A stretch of 64,000 nucleotides of DNA from Saccharina japonica (Eukaryota > Sar > Phaeophyceae > Laminariales > Laminariaceae), in assembly GCA_008828725.1 (NCBI GenBank), contig MEHQ01000631.1, positions 132,763 through 196,762 on the forward strand. Direction: 5' to 3'. Below the pieces are notes generated by a model. The model did no database searches. It was not told the origin of the DNA and was given only the letters and a program-made list of their open reading frames with translations. Positions within the stretch are counted from its first letter, which is position 1; every line of letters starts with the position of its first letter. The position numbers were made by a program, and so were the translations under genes. Below, one piece after another: positions 47,201-58,700 of this stretch.

Positions 47201-50200
47201 CAATCACTACTATTAATATTGGGTTGCGCCTAGCGAACTAGACGTTGTTTTAAGCAGGGCTGTTCGCGGGTCATGACCCGACCCGCGGGTCGGGTCAGGA
47301 GGTGTTCAAAATGTCGCGGGTCGGGTCGGGTCGGGTCAGCAAGTGTTCAAAATCTCACGGGTCGGGTCGGGTCGGGTCAAGAGGTTTGCAAATCTCACGG
47401 GTCGGGTCGGGTCGGGTCAAGAGGTTTCCAAAATCTCGCGGGTCGGGTCGGGTCATGACCCGACATCTCAAAATTTTCGCGGGTCGGGTCGGGTCATGAC
47501 CCGACATTTCAATTTTTCACGGGTCGGGTCGGGTCATGACCCGACATCTCAAAAAATTCGCGGGTCGGGTCGGGTCATGACCCGCGAGAAACGGGTCACT
47601 CGCGGGTCGGGCCAGAATGATCCGCGAGTTATTTTCCGTTGACCCGCGGGTCGGACCCGTGGGTCGAACCCGCGGATCCGGTCCGCAGGACCGCATCGTT
47701 TCTATATTTCCGCTTCCTGCACGAGGGCCACACTCTCGTCTCAGCGGGTCGGACCCGCGGGTCCTAAACCTTTAACCTTACCACTTCTTGCCCGTCGTGT
47801 CGATACCCCGAGTGCATATTATAGCGTGTAGAATGATCATGTTGTATACCTTGTACAGTACTACATACCAGGCAAACGTTTGGCTAACTCCTGGTCGGAT
47901 GCCACCACACAGCAGTATCTCATCATGCTCACACATCCTCCAAATCCACTACAGACAGGCCACAAATCAATGCAGGGTACAAAAAGATAAAATATGGCAG
48001 CAGCAGTAACAACAAGGCAAACCGTGTCACAAACACATGGATAAATTAGTACGCTTGCCCTCGCCGGAGACGGCATAGTCTGCCCGCTATCCGGGGCGGA
48101 AGCAGAAGCCATCTTGGATCAGAGCTATCAGGTCGACCCGAGAAGAAGGCGTGGTAGGCAGGGCAATGTGCGGGATCTGGGTCTACCTCTCTCTCTATTC
48201 GCGAAGATCTTCGGGAGCACACATCACAAAGTATAAAACTGAAGCAAAAAAACGCAAAAAAACACAAACAAGCACGAGACTCTAGGAATATTATGAGGGA
48301 CCAACGCCCAACCAACGGACAAACGAACAACGACTACAGGTTTGGACCCGCGTGTTTTTATCTTTGACCCGCGAGAAATATCTTGGGTCCAGTCGACCCG
48401 ACCCGTATGAAACCCGTATCTCACGGGTCAATCGGTATCTGGCGGGTCGGGTCGGGTCGGGTCAGGAGGTGTTGAAAATCTCACGGGTCAGGTCGGGTCG
48501 GGTCAGGAGATTTGCAAATCTCACGGGTCGGGTCGGGTCGGGTCAAGAGGTTTCCAAAATCTCGCGGGTCGGGTCGGGTCATGACCCGACATCTCAAAAT
48601 ATTCGCGGGTCGGGTCGGGTGATGACCCGACATCTCAAATTTTCGCGGGTCGGGTCGGGTCATGACCCGATATCTCAGAATTATCGCGGGTCGGGTCGGG
48701 TCAGCTGACCCGACCCGACCCGACCTGACCCGTGAGGTTTGACCTGACCCGCGAACAGCCCTGGTTTTAAGCCCATGACTATAGACAGGAAAGGTTACCT
48801 ATCCTGTTATGTAACAGCGATTTGCGCGAGAGCCGCCCGGAAAACAAATGATGTCTCAAAGACGCCGATGTCTTTGGAGCGTCCAATGTCCAATTCGTCG
48901 GGTGAGGTACGTGCCCCTTTCCAGAAAGTTGGGTATATTTCGCTCGGGGAAGGCGATGCTCGATTTATGTTTGCCTAAAATGTTCAGCGAGAAATCGTGA
49001 CAATACCGTTCGTCACTCGGTACATGTTTTGACACACAGCGATGCATGGACCATATTTCCTAAATTTGTGCTAGCGGGTTTGACGTCTCCAACAACCTGA
49101 TGTACACCAAAGAGCGCACACTGCAGCAGGCATCGCTAAAACCACGAGCACAAGCAAACAACACTCGGGAGGGCAACTGCTCACCTCTGTGATCCCTATG
49201 TAGCTGCCTTCGCTCATCACGGCCATCAGTTCAAGCTCGTCACCGAAAAACCCCGCTACACCCGGAATCTCTTGTAGCTTTGTCGAGCCCTTCTCTCCCG
49301 TCCATGTGTCGGTCTCGTTATCGTCGACGACAACCTGCAGGCTGGTTTCACTATCGGCGGTGAAAGCTGTCACGAAGACGCATGGAAAAAGGGATAGCGA
49401 GTGGAAATATGAGTGTCTTCCCGAGCGCCTCGTTGAAGGTAGACCTTACGGTGAGTGTTTGTTCGTACTAGGGCCCGGCCGTTCGTTTCGCAGCTACGGG
49501 GGTCTCCTAGCGAGAGATTGATACGATATACAGCACTCCACACACACGACACCCCCCCCGCGTTTGTTCAACCTTATCGACGGTACCCTCCTCCTTCTGT
49601 CCCTCTTCATCATGCGCGACGGCCATGCCTTGATGCTGTGGCCCCCCTTAGCTACACCCCATTTAACGCTACCCTTACGTATCCGACGGCCATCCCTTCA
49701 TGTGGTGCCCCTCCTTAGTCATAATCCGGTTGGCGATGTACTTGAACGCGGCTGCCCTACTATTTAATTACAGTACGTATGTGTTCCGGCTCGGTGGGCA
49801 TGCGAACATGTACCAACCCTACCCCTTCTAGCATCACCGGTGAACTTTAAGCACAGGCGCGGCTGCCAACTCGTAGCTTGACACACCCTGTGTGTCCCCG
49901 ATACATATTAAGTGTTCACAAATATGGGAGCACACACCAGTAGCAACGACAACGTTAGGATACAGCCCCTTCCAACGCTTGAGCTGCACTCACAGTCGAC
50001 GAAAGTATCATAAGGTTCTTTTTCGGGTGTCATAATTGCCGGGAAGATGATTGTTGGACGGTGTATTTGGTCGTGTAATGCTTCTTCAAGACAACGTGCA
50101 TGTTATGCAACAGCCACGATCAAGATCAGTTGTACCAATATCTACAACAGTAAGGTAGACCGCTTAGTCAATGGACACGCGCCAAAACAACGGCAAATAT

Positions 50201-53200
50201 CAGAGAGGCGGCGAGTGCACAGAGTCAGGTCGAGAAGGAGTGAGTGCCCGCGTATCACAGCAGAGCCGTGTGTTCGAGATCGCCCGTCTCTCGAATATCC
50301 AATGCCGATATTTGTACTTCACGGGTAGTATGTGAGTGGTAGTGGCCGCAGATGCCCCACCCCGTGCCCCTGAGGGCAGTCAACGGAATTTTTTGTTTCC
50401 TCGTTTTACACCGCCAGACGAACCTACGTGTACCGATGAGATGGTCCGCCCGGGTCCACCACTGAATTTTTCCTCGTTCAGTCTGTAGTTAACCGTACAG
50501 GCGTTGCTGAAGCGTCTGCCGGGCTCTTGCTGGGTGCAGCCGTATCGCGAACCGGCGTTCCGAGACCCATCCTGTCAAAAGGTTTCCGACGAAAGCATTG
50601 TGTTAGAAGCGGGTACTGGTTTTGGTGTGTCTCATTGGCCGAAAGCTAACAGCTGTCCCTCGGAATCCAGAAGGGAAAAAACAGCTAAACAGAAACAATT
50701 AAGATAAGGAAACCACGTCAGTGTACACTCGTGGACCGGTTAGTGCTGCACAACACATGGGCCGGCCCGTCAATTCCACGGGCCGGCCCATGGTAATTGT
50801 CGGCCGGACAACAAAGAACCGGTGTCTCATGGGTCTTCGCTGCCCTGTGATGGCCCGGTCCGGTCCGGGCCGTGAATGCTTGAAAATGTGTTGGGCTGGG
50901 CCGGGCCGCGACCCATCCTCCGAAACTTTCACGGTGGGCCGGGCCGGGCCGGGCCGCGGCCCATCCCCTGAAAATATGACGGCCCGGGCCGCGCTGCCTC
51001 CCTCTTAACTAAGCAGTAATGGGCCAGGCCGGCCCATCAGCGTCGGCCCATAACAAGCCCTGGTGTAGAGTATATATCAAACAACGAGTTGAATGTTGAC
51101 ATAAATATGTCGTATATACCTGTGTGCAGATTACAAGGGGTACGTACGTACCAGTATACTTCATACAAGTATAATGTGTTTGCCTTTTCAGTATGTTTTT
51201 GTGATAAGTGCATAGTGTATCATTCCTGTACACACTACGAAGGGTACGTTATGTTCGAGTATGGATATGTACCGCTCGTATATAAAGGATCGTTTACAAA
51301 ATTGTTTTTCGGGGTCTCGACTGTCTGGATATACTACTTCAGCTTTCGATTATCCTTAAGTTATTAATTATACCATGATTGTCGGCATTGCGTACCAGGG
51401 CAATAGTTAGTGGTTCGGCATCTGTTGCGCGCAGCTCATGTCGGGCGCGCAAGCCCCCCCCGCAGGGCCCCCCAGAGAGCCCCCAGAAGCAAACAATGCG
51501 AAACATGCGCGAATGTACGCCTCTAAACCAAGTAAAAATCATTTTGGTTTATTTTGGGATACGGCGAATAGAAACAAGTGAAAACCAAGTAAAAAGCATT
51601 TCGATTTATTTTGGGCTACGGCGAATAGAAACAAGTGCTTAGGAAATATTAAATGACAACGGCAAATAGCAAAAAAAAGTGCCTCATTTTTGTTCTTGAC
51701 TATTAATAGAGCGAATAGATACTATAAATATATACGAGGAGCCTGAAATATTTTCAATAACGGCAAGTTGGAGAAAAGGTGCTTTGAAACAAAAACACGC
51801 CTGCGAGTACGGCGAAACATTTAAAGAAGAAACACATTGTGTTCTCTACATCGCCTACCTTATATTATACGGCGATTTAGAAAAAAAAACGCCTCCAACT
51901 TGTTTTCAAGCCTCCGGCGAGAAACAAACGCGCAACAAGAAATTACCCTTACGCCGAACATTTTGTGCGTGCTCAAAATCGCGTGTTGCGCTGCGGGCAA
52001 TCAGCCTTCCGGCGACTGTTGCGCAAAACGGATATTTTGGCCAAATTCTTGCGCCCGCGCAACAGCGCAACACCTAATTAATGCCGTTGTGTACCCTATT
52101 GAGCCGTTATCAGGTACAAGTATGTCCCTAAATATAAGCATCGTTTGGATTTGGTTTCAGTACAAAAAATGGCCTTACATTTATGAGCAGAGTGGTACGT
52201 ACGTATGTAGCATTCAGATTACGAGGAATATGTAGTATACAAACGAGTCTGTCCGAGTGTATAACTTATACAGTATCACGATATAAGCGTGGGTTAAGCC
52301 CAATTCGACGAGAGTTGACGAGTGAGGAAAGTGCTGGAATATTCTCGCGATGGAAATTCAAGGCAAGAACCGTAGTGGGGGGGGAGGGGGGTGAGCCTAC
52401 TTTGTGACCCCGGATCTGAGTTATGACTACATACACTAGGAAGGAGAGAGGAAGGAAGGGCGAAGATAATAAATGGGATGGAAGAAAAAAAAACAACAAG
52501 GGCGATCGAAGTATCACACCAAGCTTGCTAAGATGAAACTTTCGACAGAAGAACCAGATAGCACACCTGTTGATATTTTTTTCTCTACGCGTTCCCATGC
52601 GTATATACGTACACGCAGCTCACATGACGAGCGCGAGAAGGTACGCACGAGTTGAACGAAGACCTAAGATCATACTTGTTTCTTTTGGAAGTGGTTATGA
52701 GTGATCTACAAGTTGTCCGGTGACTCGAACACTACATTGTTTTTTTTTTGTTTTTTTTCCCCATCCCGTTTATTATCTTCGCACTTCCGTCTCTCCCTCC
52801 CTAGTCGTAACTCAGATCCGGGGTCACAAAGTAGGCTCCTCTCCCTCCTCCCCCACTACGGTTCTTGCCTTGATTTTTATCGCGCAGAGGGTTCAGCCTT
52901 CCCAACGCTCGTCGACTTTCATCGAATTTTGCTAACTCATGCACTCGCGCTTTCTGCTAGTCAAGATATATATATATATTTGTTTTTGCGAGAAAAAGTG
53001 CCCAAGAGCATGCACTCGGCGGGGCTCGAACTCGCTTTCTTGACGCTTACAGGCTTCGTGGTTACCTGCTATTAAGAGTTCACCGGGGCGAGTACTATTA
53101 TTGCTGTCATTACTACGGGCGTATTAACAGCAGTATTATTATTGCTATTATCAATGTTATTAATGTTAGTATCATTATCATTATTATGAACATTATTATT

Positions 53201-55730
53201 ATCATTCTTAGTATAATTATTTTTATTAATTGCATTATCATTATTATCAGCCATTTTGAACACGTTCAGGAATTGTAGACTGCGCACCCTGGTATAGTTT
53301 TCATCCTACTTTGCTCGCTCCTCTTGGTCTCTTGATTGGCTACTCATTTGATCATTCATTTTCATCTTATTTGCATATCTGACAACAATGTATAGCGCTT
53401 GTTGCTATCATACTACATCCACATATATATGAGGCTAGCATCCAATCAATGACTTCGGGCATATAATATAGGGCAGCGGCGAAAACAAGGTATACCTGGG
53501 CCGTTTGCGGCCGAAAACAGGTACATACNCCCTCCTCCCCCACTACGGTTCTTGCCTTGATTTTTATCGCGCAGAGGGTTCAGCCTTCCCAACGCTCGTC
53601 GACTTTCATCGAATTTTGCTAACTCATGCACTCGCGCTTTCTGCTAGTCAAGATATATATATATATTTGTTTTTGCGAGAAAAAGTGCCCAAGAGCATGC
53701 ACTCGGCGGGGCTCGAACTCGCCTTCTTGACGCTTACAGGCTTCGTGGTTACCTGCTATTAAGAGTTCACCGGGGCGAGTACTATTATTGCTGTCATTAC
53801 TACGGGCGTATTAACAGCAGTATTATTATTGCTATTGTCAATGTTATTAATGTAATTATCATTATCATAATTATGAACATTATTATTATCATTCTTAGTA
53901 TAATTATTTTTATTAATTGCATTATCATTATTATCAGCCATTTTGAACACGTTCAGGAATTGTAGACTGCGCAGCCTGATATAGTTTTCATCCTACTTTG
54001 CTCGCTCCTCTTGGTCTCTTGGTTGGCTACTTATTTGATCATTCATTTTCATCTTATTTGCATATCTGACACCGATGTATAGCGCTTGTTGCTATCATAC
54101 TACAGTATCCACATATGAGGCTAGCATCCAATCAACGACTTCGGACATATAATATAGGGCAGCGGCGAAAACAAGGTATACCTGGGCCGTTTGCGGCCGA
54201 AAACAGGTACATACATAAAATCGAGTAAAAAACGCACTCCACGTGCCCTGCCATTGGTGCAAAACTCGTTGTACCGGTTTTCGCCTCTTTAAAACCCAGG
54301 TATACCTGATTTTGTCTACTCTGCTTGACTTTCACCTTTTTTGTCGTTTTTAAGCCAATCAGAGGCCCTTCATCGTTCCACCCTATATGCCCCCTATACA
54401 AATGCCGTCGTACGCGGAGACCCCCTTCTCCCTTCGCACCTCGCACTACACGCCACGCGAGCGACACAAATATATATATGCCTGCACACCTCCGCCGAAA
54501 TAATACGAGATAGAAGGCTCCCCTTCGGGATTGTGGTTGACTTGGAATACCAGGGTTGTCGCAAGCTGAGAAGGGAGAATACACCAGCAGGCGTTCGTTC
54601 CTCGTAATCTTAATAGCAGCTACTCATATATACGTAGCCACCGGGCGAGCACGAAGAACATGAAAAAATCTACTTTGCGTTGCAAGGAACGGCAGGTTCG
54701 TGGGGTGCGTTTTAAACTTGATTTTAGTATATACGTTTTTTTGGCCCCGAACGGACCAGGCGTACCTGTTTTTGGCCGCTGCCCTATAATATACATACCG
54801 TATAGACTATCTGTTTTTGACTGGCTTTGATCGCTTTGCGGACCCTTCGGGTTCCACTTTTATTTCAGTATACCTTTTTTGGGTAAGTTAGCCTGTGACC
54901 ACGGGAATCGACCGTGTCAAGTGTTGGATTAGTACGGACAGATGGAGGTACTGGATAGAGAGACTGGCACGGTTTTTAATGTGAAGACAACAACAACAAT
55001 AGTCCATGCAATTGAAGAATTCCAAAAAAATCGACCTCGACAGTACACATTTTCTAGAGGTGAGAGCATAGTTCTGACTTCAAAAAACACCCCTGTAACG
55101 CCCGTCTCCTCGCGAAGGGGAAGATGGATTTATTTTTATTTTATTTTTGTTCTTCGACTCTTTCCGACCAATATACCTGAAAACAGGGATTCCATTCCCA
55201 TTAGGTGTGCTGTTTTAAGAAGCTATATCTGAAGGCGCATTTCGATGGGTTTTTGAAATCGCAAGGTGGAACTTTTTCCCGTTTGAAAAAATAATAATTT
55301 TTGACGAAGAAAACTGACAAAAACCGTTTCCGGGACGTCACACGCGGATCATTCGTTCGTAAAAGTCACCCAGCCAACCTAAAAAAAAAGGGCGAGAAAC
55401 GATTGCTCTCGTCATTCTACGGACGGAACTTGCTTTCCTTTTTATATAAAACGCAAGCCCGATGAGATATTCATGGTTTTGTGAGAAGTAGCTGATATTG
55501 GCCCTTGGCAAGCTGTAACTTACTTGATTTTAATGTGGGCGAACAAAACAAAATGCCAAAAACGTATTTGTTCGCTCGGCCCTGGTGACCACGGCTATAG
55601 TAGCAGTATCGCCCAATTTGTCGTATTTCGAACGATATGACCCGAAACATTATAGGCCAAATTGTACTGCATGGACCATACGAGTACATGTTTTTTTATT
55701 TTATATACATACATATTTATACATACATAC

Positions 55731-55763
<33 letters not shown>

Positions 55764-58700
55764 CATACATACATACATACATACATACATACATACATAC
55801 ATACATACATACATACATACATACATACATACATACATACATACATACATACATACATACATACATAGACATACATAGCTTTATCTTCTTTGGTTCGGAA
55901 GCTTTCCTCGGCATATCTTGGCACCTCACAGCCACTCTCAGCCTCTAATTGCCGAAGCAGAAGTTACTTGCCTTTCGGAGGTTCTTGGCTTTCTTTGTTT
56001 TCTCCTATTTTCGTTACTTGCTGCTTCATGTTTCCTATGGTACCAGTTTTTACTTTGTCGGCGAGATCATGTTTCCCTTTTCTTCCGGTTTCGGGTTCCT
56101 GCGTGTACCCAGTGAGCACGACAGCGCGTGCGGGCCCGGCACTATCGCGGGTAAGGGAGGGCGCTGGCCAGTAGAGGTGGGGTCAGAAGGAACGCGGTCG
56201 CTTTTTCGTGGCTAGGCTTGGCGTCTCCATCGAGACACGAGGGGAGCATGAAGGTCCTTGCTGTTGCTGCTGCTTAAATGAATCCAGTATGTCCCACATT
56301 ATAATGATCGTTTTGTCTGTAATAAAAGAACATTTTAAGCCAAGTTCAAGCGGTGCTATATTTATCGAACAAACATTATTTTTACAGAGGCATCAGCAAC
56401 CTCGAGCGGGCGAACGAGAGCCACTGTGAGTACCGGGCTTCACGCGAGGTGGGCCACGGGGCTCACTGGGGCAGAGAGGCAGTAGAGCTCGACCCGGACC
56501 GAATCGATGGCGAGGTGATCGCGGGTGGGCGGGGAACGTTTGGTTCGAGTACGAGTACGTATGTACGTCTTTCTCAGTTTTGTGGATTTTTGTACAACTG
56601 GATTGACGCTCGTGCTATGCTGTGCTTTCTCTTTCACACTCTCTCTCTATATACAAAGATCGAAGGTACAACTACTACTGCTGTTGTTGTACTACCACAC
56701 ATAGCAGTCACGAAAAAGGCACAATTCACACCCCTAGCAGGCAGCGCAGCGCCGTCCTGCGAGCCATGTTGCTGTGCTTTCTCTTCCTTTCGAACATACA
56801 GCTTTGTTGTCCTGGAGTATGGAGATCTACTGTCGTATACATTTGCAAGTCGCCTGTACGTTTGTTTGTTCTTTGTTTGTGTTGTTTGCTTTGTTTGTGG
56901 TGTACAACTGCTGTCGCCGTACAGGTATGATAGCTGCTTTGCCACATACATGCCGCATACCAGTACTCCCTCATGCATCACAATACAGCAGTAGTAGACG
57001 GGTACTGTACGTTCAGTTGCGTACAGCAATAAGTATTTCGTTGCATTGCACCATGAATCTCTTTGGCCTTTTCAAGTCGGTCTTTACACATATAGTGGAC
57101 TTCTTCTGCCCCTTTCCTTGCGCGAGCGTAGCGGGCGGCGTCAACCGCCCTCGGAGCGAAGCTTTGCTTTCTTTTAGCGATATTTTTTCGTGTTGTTCAC
57201 CACTATCGTTTTTGTCCTGTATTTGCCGTCATACATATGGAGCTCTTGGCATTATCAAGTCGTCAGTTGCAGCTACAATAATATATGCTCTTTTTTTACC
57301 CTTTTCACATTTGGTTCTATTATTCCTTCCGCGAGCGTAGCGGGCGGCGTTAGCCGCCCGCGCAGCGGAGCCCTTGTACATACATACATCGTTTTTTTTA
57401 AACTTGATCGTAAGGACCTGCTGCGCTCTCAGAGAGTCTACGACAAATAATTCGCGCTTCTACCATCCTTGCTTTCCCGAAGTTCTTCGCGTTCTTTGCT
57501 TTCTTATACCACACTAACTTCAAGATACATATTTCCACACTAACTTCAAGATATATATTTTGAAAGAGTCCAAAAAAGGTGAAAAAATGGATCTCGAGAA
57601 CTTCGGTCAGAATCGAAAAATACCTAAAACTGGGCAAGTTAGCCGTTCTTGGCCTAAATTCAAGATAAAAAGCTCCGAAAAACAAAAATCGAGGCAACAA
57701 ATGAGTTTTTTTTGTTTCGGTCCGATACAAGGGCTCCGCATAGGTGCCGGCATAGTGTTACCAAGGCTCCGCAATCGATGCCGGCATTTGTTTTTGTCCG
57801 CTATACCTGTCCCGCTCTGGCATAGTTCGGCGTACTGCTGTGCTCCTGTATCACATGTTAAGGGTGTGGGTGGGTGGATGGGTGGGTGGGTGTGTGGGTG
57901 TTTTTCCTTGTCGTTGCTGTTGCTGTAGTTAGTTGTCGATCTGTTGGTTGTCACACAATACAACTACTGCTGTTGTTGTACTATTAATAGCACACATAGT
58001 CACGGGAAAGGCATAAATCACACCCACACAGCAGGCAGCGCAGCTGTGAGCCGTGTTGCTCTGCTTTCTCTTCCTTTCAAGTATATAGAGCTTTGTTGTC
58101 CTGGACCATGGAGCTCTATCTATCTACTATGCATTTGCAAGTCGCCTGTATATTTTTTTTACTTTTTGTGGTGAACGACTGCTGCTGCTGTTGCGTCGTA
58201 GGTGCTTTGCGACATGCTACATACCAGTACTCCTGTCCTGCAGTACGATACGAGCGGATATAGGCGGGTACTCTGTACGTTTAGTTGTACGTACGTACAG
58301 CAGTAGGTATTTCGCTGCATTGCACCATGAATCTCTTGGCATTTTCAAATCCCGTCCTTGCACCACATCGTGGACCTCTTCTGCCCCTTTCCTCGCACGA
58401 GCGTAGCGGACGGCATCAGCCGCCCTCGGAGTGGAGCGTTGCTTTCTTCGCGATAGTTTTTCGTGTTGGAAGATAGATATTCGCTTTGTCCTGTATTTGC
58501 CAACATACAGATGGAGCTCTTGGCATTATCAAGTCGCCACTTGCAGCTAATTTATGTTCCTCTTTTACCCTTTTGACATTATTTGGTTATATTCTTCCTT
58601 CCGCGAGCGTAGCGGGCGGCGTTAGCCGCCCGCGCAGCGGAGCCCTTGTACATACATACATACATAAATACATACATACATACATACATACATACATACA

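Noticed and set aside
47273-48708. Gly-Ser-Arg-Val repeat ORFs
   Set aside because: They are translations of the (GGGTC)n subterminal arrays of the hAT-like element.
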